32,946 nucleotides of DNA from Psychrobium sp. (GCA_013214905.1 JABSRV010000018.1:1-32946); one strand, 5' to 3'. Positions 24,137-32,654 are shown, counted from the first letter of the stretch. Made by a program: numbers and translations. The notes: generated by a model from the sequence alone, not told the origin.

Positions 24137-24874
24137 ATGAGTATTTCACCAGAAATTTTGACAGAACAGTCTACGCCACATATACCACAGAACAATGCCT
24201 CTTTGGATAATAAGCCTGAAGATAGCGCTATACCACAAGACACTTCCAGTTCGCCTCCCCTAAACGATAAGTCAGAAAACAGTGCGTTAGCACGCGAATG
24301 GCAATTAATGGAAAAGCAGCGGCACAAAATCCGATTGTGCGATCCACGAGGTGTTTATTTTTATCGTCATATTCCTTGTGGTTGGTTTGCTAGTTTATTG
24401 CACTTTGTTACCTTATTAATCTCAAGCCTTTTGATTGCGGCTGCATTTTTGTTTTGGTTGTTCTTGCCCAAGGTTGTAGAAGTTGATGTTATTGGGGTTG
24501 GTTCGGTAGCTAATGTAACCATTATAGATGCGCTTGAATTATTTTTTACTGCATTAATAGTGACAATCGGAATTCATCGTTTAGTACGTCAAACACGTAA
24601 ATTTTCAGTTAAGCGTTATGGCATGGCTATGTTGGCCAATGCTTGTAACCGAGTGATTGTTAGCTATTTAAAGTTAACAATCTATGTCTCTGCGTTGTTG
24701 ATGGTTGGCGTGTTTTCTGTGCTAGAAAATGAACAGGATGCTTCTTTTCTTTTTGAGCGTTTAAGCAACGGAGTCGTTGGCGATGTCGTTAGTGTAATGG
24801 GATCAGTGGCGAGTATTATCATATTTTATCGCGCATTTTCTTCTTGTCATAAGGAGTTGTCATTATGCGATTAA
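24137..24874 (+). CDS. Unrecognised multi-pass membrane protein, first gene of a three-gene operon
   Basis: I do not recognise a family. The first 55 residues are polar and probably disordered (rich in Ser, Pro, Asn and Asp). Membrane helices follow: LLHFVTLLISSLLIAAAFLF, ALELFFTALIVTIGIHRLV, LKLTIYVSALLMVGVFSVL and a C-terminal VVSVMGSVASIIIFYRAF. I chose the ATG at 24137 because AAGGG lies six bases before it; an ATG at 24110 would add nine residues. It overlaps the next gene by 10 bp, so the products probably act together, plausibly as a membrane component with a secreted partner. Confidence 0.7.
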   Translation: MSISPEILTEQSTPHIPQNNASLDNKPEDSAIPQDTSSSPPLNDKSENSALAREWQLMEKQRHKIRLCDPRGVYFYRHIPCGWFASLLHFVTLLISSLLIAAAFLFWLFLPKVVEVDVIGVGSVANVTIIDALELFFTALIVTIGIHRLVRQTRKFSVKRYGMAMLANACNRVIVSYLKLTIYVSALLMVGVFSVLENEQDASFLFERLSNGVVGDVVSVMGSVASIIIFYRAFSSCHKELSLCD

Positions 24875-25350
24875 TTATCTTAAGTATGTTGTTCTGCTTG
24901 TCTATGGTTAATGCCAACAGCGCACTGGCTAAAGTAGACGTATATGGTGATTGCAAGCAGCAGTATCAAGGAATGGTGGCATCGTCATTTGTGCTTTTTA
25001 GTAAAAAGGAATTAATGGAATTAGGGACTTGCACTGGCGTCGCGCTATTAAAGAGAAACAGACTATCGACGTTGGTTTACTCTTGCAATGAAGCACAGGA
25101 GGCAAGAAGTGTGTTTGGTATTGCAACATTAAGCAAAGCCGAAGCTATTCAAGTGGGGCAATGTGTCGGGGTCATTAACTATATTTATGACCGCTATGAC
25201 GGTGAGCGTTTAGACTACTCTGCATATAGGCGTAGTAATTATGTCTATTCTTGTATTCGAGGGCGAGCAGCGGTGGATTTATTGTCTAAAGAGCCGAAAC
25301 GAAGTTATGGACGAAATACTGTACGTGATCTGTTGTGTGATCGTCACTAA
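24865..25350 (+). CDS. Unrecognised secreted protein with repeated Cys motif, second gene of operon
   Basis: This 161-residue protein has a signal peptide (MRLIILSMLFCLSMVNANSA, likely cleaved near ALA-K). The mature part holds two similar units: LMELGTCTGVALL followed by LVYSCNEA, and AIQVGQCVGVINYIYD followed by YVYSCIRG. The paired cysteines could form disulfides in the periplasm. The C-x-G pattern faintly recalls Rap1a/Tai-type immunity proteins, but the match is too weak to name it. A good AAGGAG ribosome-binding site lies inside the upstream gene. It overlaps that gene by 10 bp and the next by one base. Confidence 0.65.
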   Translation: MRLIILSMLFCLSMVNANSALAKVDVYGDCKQQYQGMVASSFVLFSKKELMELGTCTGVALLKRNRLSTLVYSCNEAQEARSVFGIATLSKAEAIQVGQCVGVINYIYDRYDGERLDYSAYRRSNYVYSCIRGRAAVDLLSKEPKRSYGRNTVRDLLCDRH

Positions 25351-26105
25351 TGGCTAGCCATAAAACAATAGATACAGAAGTACTCACAATTGGCCAGTTT
25401 GCATTAGGTTTTTTGACGCAAGATAGGTCGGTGAGCTTGCCAAAAAAAATCCATGATATGTTGCAAAATGTACTGACAAAACGTGGCGGTGATGCGCTTC
25501 GTTATCGTGAAGCGATAGTGCTTAAAGTGCCGGTTAAAGATCCAACCAGTAAAAACACTGAGCGGCATCAGGTTATTCGTAATCGCAGTTATGCCATATT
25601 TAATATTTTGTGTTTATATGCATTTATGGACACTAAGAATATTAAGTGTTTGTTTCAGCATTATTATGAGACACGGCATGACCCTTCTGCACGAGATTTT
25701 TCAATGCTTCATCAACAGCAGCAGTCGCAATATTTGGCTTATTTTTGTTTTGGTATTGATATGGCCCAAATAGCTAAGATAGAACATCGATTACTCGATG
25801 TTAAATTCGATTTATTTACCCAAAAACTGCCATCACCTTTTAATGAAAACTCAGAAGGTGATCTGTCACCTTTGTTAATTAAGGTGAGCGAAGCGATTGA
25901 TTGGACTAGTTATCGAGTGTTGTATCAACAAGCAGAAGACTGTTTCGAGCAAAAAGACTTTTGTCGCGCTAAGTCATTGTTAACGCAACTCGATCAGCAA
26001 GCGCTTATAACACTACCGGTGGTTGACTCGTTACGACGTAAAATAAGTAGGATTGAAGATGAATCTCAAGAGGCGTTTGATTATTTACAAAACCTGTTAA
26101 ATTAG
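25350..26105 (+). CDS. Unrecognised cytoplasmic helical protein, third gene of operon
   Basis: This 251-residue, largely helical protein has no signal peptide and no family I can name. Features are a basic N-terminal half (TKRGGDALRYREAIVLKVP, then RHQVIRNRSYAIFNILCLYA) and an aromatic, Gln-rich centre (SMLHQQQQSQYLAYFCFG). The C-terminal region, VLYQQAEDCFEQKDFCRAKS then LLTQLDQQALI, reads like a single TPR-like pair. Its ATG overlaps the stop of the secreted-protein gene by one base (TAATG), so the operon is translated as a unit. Confidence 0.65.
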   Translation: MASHKTIDTEVLTIGQFALGFLTQDRSVSLPKKIHDMLQNVLTKRGGDALRYREAIVLKVPVKDPTSKNTERHQVIRNRSYAIFNILCLYAFMDTKNIKCLFQHYYETRHDPSARDFSMLHQQQQSQYLAYFCFGIDMAQIAKIEHRLLDVKFDLFTQKLPSPFNENSEGDLSPLLIKVSEAIDWTSYRVLYQQAEDCFEQKDFCRAKSLLTQLDQQALITLPVVDSLRRKISRIEDESQEAFDYLQNLLN

Positions 26106-26164
26106 TCCTTGGTTGTGCCCGGCACAATCTCATGATGGCTCCAGTTAATCAATTGGAGCATCTT

Positions 26165-26434
26165 ATGCAAATCCTAGAAAAATTATTCTCAAGGTTTGAA
26201 CCTCAAGTTTATTCTCGCTATTTTTCGCGTGCCTTTAAATTATTAGAACAGCTTAATTCTGGTGTTGATTCGCGTGTGTTAGGCGGTCGTTGTCTGCATC
26301 AAAATAGAAAATTTATCCGTTTTAAATTTGGTCACTATCGACTGATCATAAAACATGACCATGGTGTGATTAAGCCGCAGGTATTCCTTCATCGTAAAAA
26401 TTTAGAGAGTTTTATTAAACGAAGGTGCAGCTAA
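26165..26434 (+). CDS. Small basic protein, possibly RelE/ParE-like
   Basis: This is an 89-residue protein from the ATG at 26165, chosen because TTGGAG lies six bases before it (earlier ATGs at 26132 and 26135 would add up to 11 residues). The C-terminal half, RFKFGHYRLIIKHDHGVIKP followed by VFLHRKNLESFIKRR, is basic and strand-rich like RelE/ParE-fold toxins, but I see no antitoxin gene beside it and no clear catalytic residues. It follows the three-gene operon by 60 bp and may belong to the same transcript. Confidence 0.5.
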   Translation: MQILEKLFSRFEPQVYSRYFSRAFKLLEQLNSGVDSRVLGGRCLHQNRKFIRFKFGHYRLIIKHDHGVIKPQVFLHRKNLESFIKRRCS

Positions 26435-26476
26435 TTTGCTGCAGTGAATTAAATTTTTTAGAAGGAAGGTAATATT

Positions 26477-27016
26477 ATGCAATTAAATACTGTGATTAAT
26501 CACGATGAAAAAGCCCCGTTAATGCCCGATGGAGAACGCCCGATCGAATTTGATGAGAAAGTGGTTGCACTTAATTTTGATAAGCTGAAGTGGAAGTTAA
26601 CAAAATCATCGGAAAGTAGCTGGGCTGATAACTTGTGTGATTATGCTGAGCGCGAATACCGTAAGTTGTTGTCACTAAAAAAATGGTATCCGAAGTTGTC
26701 GTTTGTACCCAGCAAATTGGCGGATAAGTTTTGGCACGAGCATATTTTAGATACTCAAAATTATGCTGACGATTGCCATGCGGTGTTTGGTTATTTTGTT
26801 CATCATTATCCTTATTTTGGTATTTATGGTGATGAGGATCAAAGCAAACTGCAAACTGCATTTGACGAAACTGTTCTGTTATATGAACAACATTTTGGCG
26901 CGTTTCCTACTAGTGAGTTGTTCGGAGGAAAATCGTTAGAAGCATCCCGTTGTGAGGGACATGCGTGCCATGCACCTAGCACTTGTGCGTGCCGCTCTCC
27001 GGGAGCGTGTAAGTAA
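26477..27016 (+). CDS. GRDP-like (glycine-rich domain protein family) protein with Cys-rich tail
   Basis: The core of this 179-residue protein resembles bacterial relatives of the plant GRDP/DUF1399 family: SKLADKFWHEHILDTQNYAD (about 79-98), then DCHAVFGYFVHHYPYFGIYG. The conserved W-H-x-H-I-x-D-T and the later His residues look like a metal or ligand site. The last 22 residues carry six cysteines (CEGHACHAPSTCACRSPGAC), which suggests metal binding or disulfide formation. A GAAGGAAGG ribosome-binding site precedes the ATG. A weak AAGCG/CGCTT stem with a T-tract at about 27025-27045 may terminate the transcript. Function is unknown. Confidence 0.72.
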   Translation: MQLNTVINHDEKAPLMPDGERPIEFDEKVVALNFDKLKWKLTKSSESSWADNLCDYAEREYRKLLSLKKWYPKLSFVPSKLADKFWHEHILDTQNYADDCHAVFGYFVHHYPYFGIYGDEDQSKLQTAFDETVLLYEQHFGAFPTSELFGGKSLEASRCEGHACHAPSTCACRSPGACK

Positions 27017-27204
27017 GTTGTAACGTAAGCGTCAGCAATGGCGCTTTTATTGAGAGCAAAGAACAGTGATGAATATGAAATTGAACAATACAAGTTTGTT
27101 GACGATATATTGATTTTGCTGGTATGTTTTATTTTGCATATTAATCAGCTAGTTATTAATGGTTTATTATGCGATTATTTTAATTATAATGTAAGGGAAT
27201 ACCA

Positions 27205-28119
27205 ATGGGTAAGTTAACATTTGCAGTGCTAGTCGATGGCGAAAATGCTGCTTATAGTGACTATTTAGCGACGTTAGAAGAAGTCGAGAAATATGGTACG
27301 GTGGCGATTAAATGGGTGTATGCCGATTGGACATCGCCTAACCAAAATGGTTGGAAGGATATATTGAAAGAAACGGCATCTAGTCCTAAACAGCAATTCC
27401 ATTATGCCAAAGATGCCGCGGATCATGCCTTGGTGATGGATGCTATAGAGCTAATTATTACCAACCCAAGAATCACAGGGGTGTGCATTGTTTCAAGTGA
27501 CGGTGGCTTTGGTAGTTTAGCGCAAAGGATCCGTGAAAAAGGCCAGCATGTAATGGCGATTGGCCAAGAAAATACACCAGAGCATTTTAGACGAGCTTGT
27601 CATAATTTTGTATATACCAAAAATCTATCAGTTACTGAAAGTAGTAACGTCAATGTCGATCTTGCAGAGCTATTAATTGAGGCGTATCAGCGATGCGCAT
27701 TGTCGCAAGAGCGAGTCTATTTAGGTGATATGGGTACGATACTAAAACAAATTAACTCATCTTTTGATTGCCGTAATTATAATTTTCAAACACTCGGTAA
27801 ATTGATTAAACAGCAGTCGGGATTATTTGATGTTGATATAGAAAACAGTAGTTGCTATATCACGCTAAAAAATCCAATTAAAGACAGTGAGATTAATACG
27901 ATGAATGGCAAAGTCCGAAAGTTAAATGAAGGGAAAGATTATGGTTTTATTCGCAGTGACGCTGGAGATTTTCATTTCAAGCTCGTTGAGATTACATCCA
28001 AAGAGCAAACAATAAAGCAAGGTAGCTCGGTCATGTTTGATGTAAATACAATAGACCTTGCTAAGGACAAAAGCAAAACCTATTCTCCATCAGCCTTCAA
28101 TATTCGGTTAGCTTCTTAA
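27205..28119 (+). CDS. NYN-domain ribonuclease-like protein with LOTUS and cold-shock-like domains
   Basis: Residues 1-145 of this 304-residue protein form a NYN (PIN-like) domain of the LabA/Limkain-b1 type. It has FAVLVDGENAAYSDY with the first acidic residues, KDAADHALVMDAIELI and CIVSSDGGFGSLAQRIREKG with the further acidic residues. Residues 150-225 look like an OST-HTH/LOTUS domain (LAELLIEAYQRCALSQERVY, then LGDMGTILKQINSSF). From about 233, NGKVRKLNEGKDYGFIRSD followed by DFHFKL and VMFDVNT resembles a cold-shock-type RNA-binding barrel. The whole suggests RNA cleavage or processing. It is monocistronic. A TAAGGGAA site precedes the ATG. Confidence 0.88.
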   Translation: MGKLTFAVLVDGENAAYSDYLATLEEVEKYGTVAIKWVYADWTSPNQNGWKDILKETASSPKQQFHYAKDAADHALVMDAIELIITNPRITGVCIVSSDGGFGSLAQRIREKGQHVMAIGQENTPEHFRRACHNFVYTKNLSVTESSNVNVDLAELLIEAYQRCALSQERVYLGDMGTILKQINSSFDCRNYNFQTLGKLIKQQSGLFDVDIENSSCYITLKNPIKDSEINTMNGKVRKLNEGKDYGFIRSDAGDFHFKLVEITSKEQTIKQGSSVMFDVNTIDLAKDKSKTYSPSAFNIRLAS

Positions 28120-28181
28120 TCGTTAATATCATTGGGGAAGTTAGTGGGCTTTCGAACATCATCATATTACCCTCTTGCGCG

Positions 28182-28206
28182 GGTAAGTGTGCCGTTAACA
28201 CTTACC
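28182..28206. terminator. Hairpin at the convergent ends of the NYN and ATPase genes
   Basis: GGTAAGTGT and ACACTTACC form a perfect 9-bp stem with a 7-base loop. It overlaps the last codons of the ATPase gene. There is no T-tract on either strand, so it is only a possible terminator or mRNA 3'-end structure. Confidence 0.4.
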
Positions 28207-29517
28207 AATCAATGCCTCAATTTTCCCCGCATAATAAAGCGGGGCGACTATTGCCTTTGGATCGTCTAATGAACCCGTTGAGCCTATTAGTTTGAGTGTT
28301 TTTGTTGGCTGATAGCGCAGCACGTAACTAGCGAGTGATTTAGCGCGGGTGCGTTTTCCGCTTTTGACTTCAACGGGGATGATGTCGCCGTCGTTTGTCT
28401 TTATCACAAATTCAATTTCGGCGCGGGCATACTCCCAAGAGTAAGTTGGCTGATGGTTGTGGGCAATGAGTTCGTTTTGCACGAAGTTCTCGCTGATGTA
28501 ACCTTTGTAATTAAAACTCTGCTGTTGGTGTTCTTGGAAAGTGATACCTAGCATGTGGCCTAGTAAGCCAAGATCAAAGAAAAAGAGTTTAAAGTAATTG
28601 TCTTTGGCTAGCGCGGGCAGTGGCGAGGTTGGTTGGCTTTCTATTGGGTGGCATTTTGAGATTAGTTTACATTTCTCTAGATAATTGATTAGCCCAGCTA
28701 ATTCTTGGTATCTATTTTTTTTCTCGATAACATCTTTAAACTTGAAACGTTTTACAGAGTCATCAATGTTTTTGGCTAGCTGTGTCGGCACCTGTTTGAA
28801 CACTTGTTGAATATGCTGCGCCGACATTTTCCCTGAGTATTTCCCGAAATCTCGCTCGTAACCGGCAATGAGTGAGGCGTGTATTTGTGATACTTGTTGT
28901 GTGCATTCTAATATGCCGTGAGTTTCTTTAGCGGTAAACCATTGTGCAACGGCTTCTGGCATACCACCTACAAAGTAGTATTGGGTCAGTAAATCAAATA
29001 GTTTTTTATGGGCAATGCTACTCATATTTATCTGCTCATATGCTTTTATTAGCGCAGGTTGCTTTGACGCCCATAAAAACTCTTCGAAGGTTAATGGCGA
29101 TAGATGAAATAACTCAACCTTGCCGACAGGGAATGAGCCAAGCAAACCAATGTTTGAGCCCGACGCGCAAATAAACATTTCTGGCTGTTGTTCTGCAAAA
29201 AATTTGAGAGAGTTGATGGCCGCCTGACACTCGCCAATTTCGTCAAATATGATAAGGGTATTTAATTTGTCGATGCTTAAATTAAGGGTCAATTCGATGT
29301 TGGCTAGGATGTCATCTGGGTTTAGCGAATCAGCAAAAAAATCGGCATAACTTGGTTGTTCTAGGAAGTCTAATCTCACTACTTGCCTAAACTGTTGGCC
29401 AAATAGTTGTTGCAGCAGATAAGATTTCCCTGTTTGGCGCGCGCCGTCGAGCAGTATAGGCTTTCTGTGTGGCGTTTCTTTCCACGCGATAAGTTTGTTT
29501 AGTAGGCGGCGCTGCAT
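28195..29517 (-). CDS. AAA ATPase with DUF4143 C-terminal domain
   Basis: The protein has about 440 residues from the ATG at 29515-29517 (MQRRLLNKLIAWKETPHRKP); an upstream ATG at 29553 would add 12 residues with no family match. Walker A is LLDGARQTGKSYLL (about 22-35) and Walker B LNTLIIFDEIGE. Sensor-type FICASGSNIGLLGSFPVGKV and the lid SPLTFEEFLWA follow. The DUF4143 part ends with the nuclease-fold-like EIEFVIKTNDGDIIPVEVK then SGKRTRAKSLASYVLRY. These ATPases are widespread and their roles are unclear (proposed in transport, defence or toxin-antitoxin-like modules). The gene is preceded by three phased palindromes that probably control it. Confidence 0.92.
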   Translation of the reverse strand: MQRRLLNKLIAWKETPHRKPILLDGARQTGKSYLLQQLFGQQFRQVVRLDFLEQPSYADFFADSLNPDDILANIELTLNLSIDKLNTLIIFDEIGECQAAINSLKFFAEQQPEMFICASGSNIGLLGSFPVGKVELFHLSPLTFEEFLWASKQPALIKAYEQINMSSIAHKKLFDLLTQYYFVGGMPEAVAQWFTAKETHGILECTQQVSQIHASLIAGYERDFGKYSGKMSAQHIQQVFKQVPTQLAKNIDDSVKRFKFKDVIEKKNRYQELAGLINYLEKCKLISKCHPIESQPTSPLPALAKDNYFKLFFFDLGLLGHMLGITFQEHQQQSFNYKGYISENFVQNELIAHNHQPTYSWEYARAEIEFVIKTNDGDIIPVEVKSGKRTRAKSLASYVLRYQPTKTLKLIGSTGSLDDPKAIVAPLYYAGKIEALIGKC

Positions 29518-29570
29518 GATATATTTAACCAAATATGACGATTGAATAAGCACATGTTAGCACATGGATT

Positions 29571-29660
29571 ACACTTTAATGCGCATTAAAGTGTGGTAAA
29601 ACTACATTTTAATGCGCGTAAAAATGTAAAATTATCACATTTTTGTGCGCTTTAACGTGG
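29571..29660. promoter_or_regulatory. Three phased 24-bp palindromes upstream of the DUF4143 ATPase gene
   Basis: The units start at 29571, 29604 and 29637, exactly 33 bp apart (24-bp unit, 9-bp spacer). The first is a perfect palindrome with half-site ACACTTTAATGC. The second (half-site ACATTTTAATGC) and third (ACATTTTTGTGC) are imperfect. All share the central TGCGC. They lie between the SEC-C stop (29672) and the ATPase start (29517). A spacing of three helical turns fits cooperative binding of a dimeric regulator on one DNA face. Confidence 0.75.
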
Positions 29661-29671
29661 GCGTGTTGACG

Positions 29672-30667
29672 CTATTTAGGCTGTTTAATCCAAAAAACGT
29701 GATTGAACAGTTCACTAGGGATAAAGGGGGTGGGCTCAAGCATGGATGTCTTTTCGATGGTAATTAGGCCAAATAAATTCCAAAAACGATGGAGCATACG
29801 CAATGAATAGGCGTTAATGGTCCGCTCATAAGGTGTCTGATATTTGTCATCAATAAAGTCTTCCACGGCCATTGGGAAGCTGTCGATAATATGTTGTGCA
29901 AAACCCTTGGTGGTGAATTTTTTATTTTGTTGTTGCAGCTGGGCTAATTGCCATAGCGCATAGCTGGTGGTTTGAGGCAAAAATCGTGATTCGTTATAGC
30001 CGTCTTCATAGGCCCAGTTGTAGCTTAGGGTGTAGTAGTCAAACAGGGTTTGATAGATTTGCACGATGCTAAGTTTCTTGCCCCTTTGGGTTAGGGAGAA
30101 ATGTTTTTTCTGGAATTTTATGATGCCTAAATCGGTTAATAACAGGCGCACTACATTGAGGCTGGAAAAATCATCTTCTTTACTCACTACGTTATGGTTG
30201 TAGCTAAGCCCTGCATCAATGAATTGCTCAGCCGCTTGAGCGTAAATGAATTTTACTGCCGCTGCCGGTAGATTTCCTTTGGCGGTGGCTTTAAGCGGAG
30301 CTTCATGTAATAGCGCCAGTAAATGAAGGGTAATTTGCATGACCGGTGTTTGTGTTATGGTTTGTTCGTCTAGTTCTGGCTGCCAACCAATTAATTCTTG
30401 TTCGTCTAGCGGTAACATCAGCATGTGATGGACGTGCTCGGACGACAGGCCATGAAATTCATCACGTTGCTGGTCGTTATGCTCCATCACTTGTTGGTCA
30501 AGAAATTCCTGCATTTCTTCGAGTGACGCAAAGTCTTGTGCCGCAATAGCGGCGGCTAATTGCTCGGTGACTTCGCTCGCTGGCGATGGCATGTCGGCTA
30601 GGCAACATTTTTTATATTTTTTTCCACTGCCACATGGGCATGGTTCATTACGAGATACTTTTGTCAT
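29672..30667 (-). CDS. SEC-C metal-binding domain protein
   Basis: This 331-residue protein begins with a SEC-C zinc motif (RNEPCPCGSGKKYKKCC, residues 6-22), as found at the end of SecA and in many uncharacterised proteins. The remainder is largely helical and unrecognised: an acidic linker (SLEEMQEFLDQQVMEHNDQQ), then LLTDLGIIKFQKKHFSLTQR, which looks like a winged-helix unit, then YNWAYEDGYNESRFLPQTTS. It starts 53 bp from the divergent DUF6880-like gene. No clear ribosome-binding site is seen. Function is unknown; the zinc motif may bind a translation or secretion partner. Confidence 0.82.
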   Translation of the reverse strand: MTKVSRNEPCPCGSGKKYKKCCLADMPSPASEVTEQLAAAIAAQDFASLEEMQEFLDQQVMEHNDQQRDEFHGLSSEHVHHMLMLPLDEQELIGWQPELDEQTITQTPVMQITLHLLALLHEAPLKATAKGNLPAAAVKFIYAQAAEQFIDAGLSYNHNVVSKEDDFSSLNVVRLLLTDLGIIKFQKKHFSLTQRGKKLSIVQIYQTLFDYYTLSYNWAYEDGYNESRFLPQTTSYALWQLAQLQQQNKKFTTKGFAQHIIDSFPMAVEDFIDDKYQTPYERTINAYSLRMLHRFWNLFGLITIEKTSMLEPTPFIPSELFNHVFWIKQPK

Positions 30668-30738
30668 TTGAATGCCGTTGTTATTTTTTATAGCCGTATA
30701 ATAACGCTAATGAACCGATTGTGGTAATGGGATGTAGC

Positions 30739-32109
30739 ATGAATAAACAATTGCAGCAGTTGTTAGCTAAAGCGACGGAAACAGAGCTTAAAGAGATAGT
30801 AACCGGCATCTTTGGGCTTAGTAGCGCTGTCGATGCGCGTATTGAGAGTATGTTATTAACGAGCAGCCCTAAAGCTTTGGCTATTGCGCTAAAAAATCGC
30901 ATTGCTGCTGTTAAGCGTGGGCGAAGTTTTATTGACTACCGTCTATGCGCTGAATTTAGCGGTCAGCTTGACGCTATTGTCGATGATATTACCCTATTAG
31001 TTGATAGTGCGCCGCAATTGGCGTTTGAGTTAGTCGATGCCTTTATTGCAACCCATACCAGTGTTTACGAACGCAGTGATGACTCATCAGGTTATATCGG
31101 CATGAGCTATCAAGAAGCAGTAACACTGTGGCTTAAAGTAGCCAGCGCTTGGCGCGTTATTGATGCTCAGGCAATTGATTGGGTTGAGGTGGTGTTTAAT
31201 TATCATAATGATAACGAGTATGCGGTATGGGATGAACTCATCAGTGGCAGCGGTCCGTTATTAAGTGACGACGAATTAACGCAACTGGTTTGGCGTTTTG
31301 AAGCGCAATTTAAGCAAGCACAGATACAAGATGATTCGGGTTACAGTGCGAAAAATACTAATGCTACATTCGCTATTGCGGGTGTTGCACAAGCGCTGGG
31401 TAGTGTTGAGCTGTTTGAACGCGCGACCTTCCTTCGATCGCCGTCGCCCAATGAGTTACAAAAGGCTAATATTGTTGAGTTTTGTCTGGGCGTGAACGAT
31501 GGTGATGCCGCGTTAAAATGGTTAGCGCCAACATGGAGTGGCTATCATGAGACAACGCGGTTAGGTTTGCTCGATAAAACGCTCAACTTGCTAGGAAAAC
31601 ATGATGAGTTGAGGGCTTTGCGAGTTCAGCAATATGAATTGCAACCAGATCATCTTCGTTTAAGCGCGTTGCTCGAAGTCTCTAGTGGTGAACAAGCCAA
31701 TGAACTTCGTCAGCACGCTCTTGGGAAAAGCCTCAGCCTTAGTAATTTAACGCTGAGGATCAGAGCTGTCATTGATCTAGGTGCCGTCGATATCGCGGCG
31801 GCACAAATTATTGAGTCTCGGGAGCGCTGTGATGAGATATGTTTTAGTCATTTAGGTGATATAACTAAGGTGTTTGTTAAAGCGGGAGAGTTCGTGGCGG
31901 CGGTAATCTGTTATCGAAGCTTACTCGAAGATATTTTAAATGACGGACGCTCAAAGGCTTATCATTATGCGGCGAGTTATTATCAGAAACTGGCAACGTT
32001 TGATGAGGTAATTAATGACTATCAGCCAATCCAAAACTGGCAAGAGTATCAAGAATGTTTACGCAAAATACACGGTCGAAAATCTGCTTTTTGGCGTAGG
32101 ATTAAGTAA
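30739..32109 (+). CDS. DUF6880-like helical-repeat protein
   Basis: This protein has about 456 residues from the ATG at 30739 (MNKQLQQLLAKATETELKEI); a GTG at 30721 would add six. It appears entirely helical with short repeated helices, resembling the DUF6880 family (N-terminal LLAKATETELKEIVTGI, middle AWRVIDAQAIDWVEVVFNYH, C-terminal YHYAASYYQKLATFDEVINDYQ in two pieces around KAYHYAASYYQKL). Such repeats generally serve as scaffolds. There is no catalytic motif. It is divergent from the SEC-C gene, sharing a short promoter region. The family name is recalled with moderate certainty. Confidence 0.68.
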   Translation: MNKQLQQLLAKATETELKEIVTGIFGLSSAVDARIESMLLTSSPKALAIALKNRIAAVKRGRSFIDYRLCAEFSGQLDAIVDDITLLVDSAPQLAFELVDAFIATHTSVYERSDDSSGYIGMSYQEAVTLWLKVASAWRVIDAQAIDWVEVVFNYHNDNEYAVWDELISGSGPLLSDDELTQLVWRFEAQFKQAQIQDDSGYSAKNTNATFAIAGVAQALGSVELFERATFLRSPSPNELQKANIVEFCLGVNDGDAALKWLAPTWSGYHETTRLGLLDKTLNLLGKHDELRALRVQQYELQPDHLRLSALLEVSSGEQANELRQHALGKSLSLSNLTLRIRAVIDLGAVDIAAAQIIESRERCDEICFSHLGDITKVFVKAGEFVAAVICYRSLLEDILNDGRSKAYHYAASYYQKLATFDEVINDYQPIQNWQEYQECLRKIHGRKSAFWRRIK

Positions 32110-32225
32110 TTGAGTATATCGTTTTTTTCGCGTTCAAATATTTATTAGAGACGTGATCAAATTTATATTGAACGTTTTCTGGCATGTTTTTTTAAGTTAG
32201 CGCTGTACGTCAAAGGGGATTTATT

Positions 32226-32654
32226 ATGGTTAAGGTTAGTCAAAGAGAATTGTCATTTGCATTAGATGCGTCCACGTTTATGTCGTCTGATGATATTGAA
32301 GCGTTCGTTTGCACGAAAACGGGCAAAGTATGGGTTGCAGGTCTTGACGATGTTACTGGAGAAGAAGAGGCGTTGCCGGATGATTTATATAGTAATGAGC
32401 AGTATATTTTGTTGCCAGATAAGCGCGATTTAGATCTTGGTCGTGATTTGGTGATGCAGTTTGTTAATGAATTTTTGCCCGATGAAATTGAACGTGTTTA
32501 CGGATATTTCCGCCGTTCGGGTGCTTATGGTCATTACAAAGCGCTGTTGCAAACTAATGAGCTCTTAGATGAGTGGCATCAATTTGAAGAGCAGCAAGTG
32601 GATAAAGCGCTGCGAGATTGGTGTGCTGAGAATAATTTACAGATGGAAGAGTGA
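32226..32654 (+). CDS. UPF0158 family protein
   Basis: This 142-residue acidic protein resembles UPF0158. The N-terminal VKVSQRELSFALDASTF and VCTKTGKVWVAGLDD correspond to the family's strand pattern. FVNEFLPDEIERVYGYFRRS (split around LPDEIERVYGYF) and the C-terminal LRDWCAENNLQMEE match the rest. Function is unknown. AAGGGGA lies 9 bases before the ATG. It is 116 bp from the preceding gene and could be co-transcribed. A dispersed palindromic repeat follows immediately. Confidence 0.75.
   Translation: MVKVSQRELSFALDASTFMSSDDIEAFVCTKTGKVWVAGLDDVTGEEEALPDDLYSNEQYILLPDKRDLDLGRDLVMQFVNEFLPDEIERVYGYFRRSGAYGHYKALLQTNELLDEWHQFEEQQVDKALRDWCAENNLQMEE

Noticed and set aside
29571-29660. Three equally spaced repeats that could suggest a tiny CRISPR array
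   Set aside because: Spacers are only 9 bp, repeats are diverged and palindromic throughout, and no cas gene is nearby; operator sites fit better.
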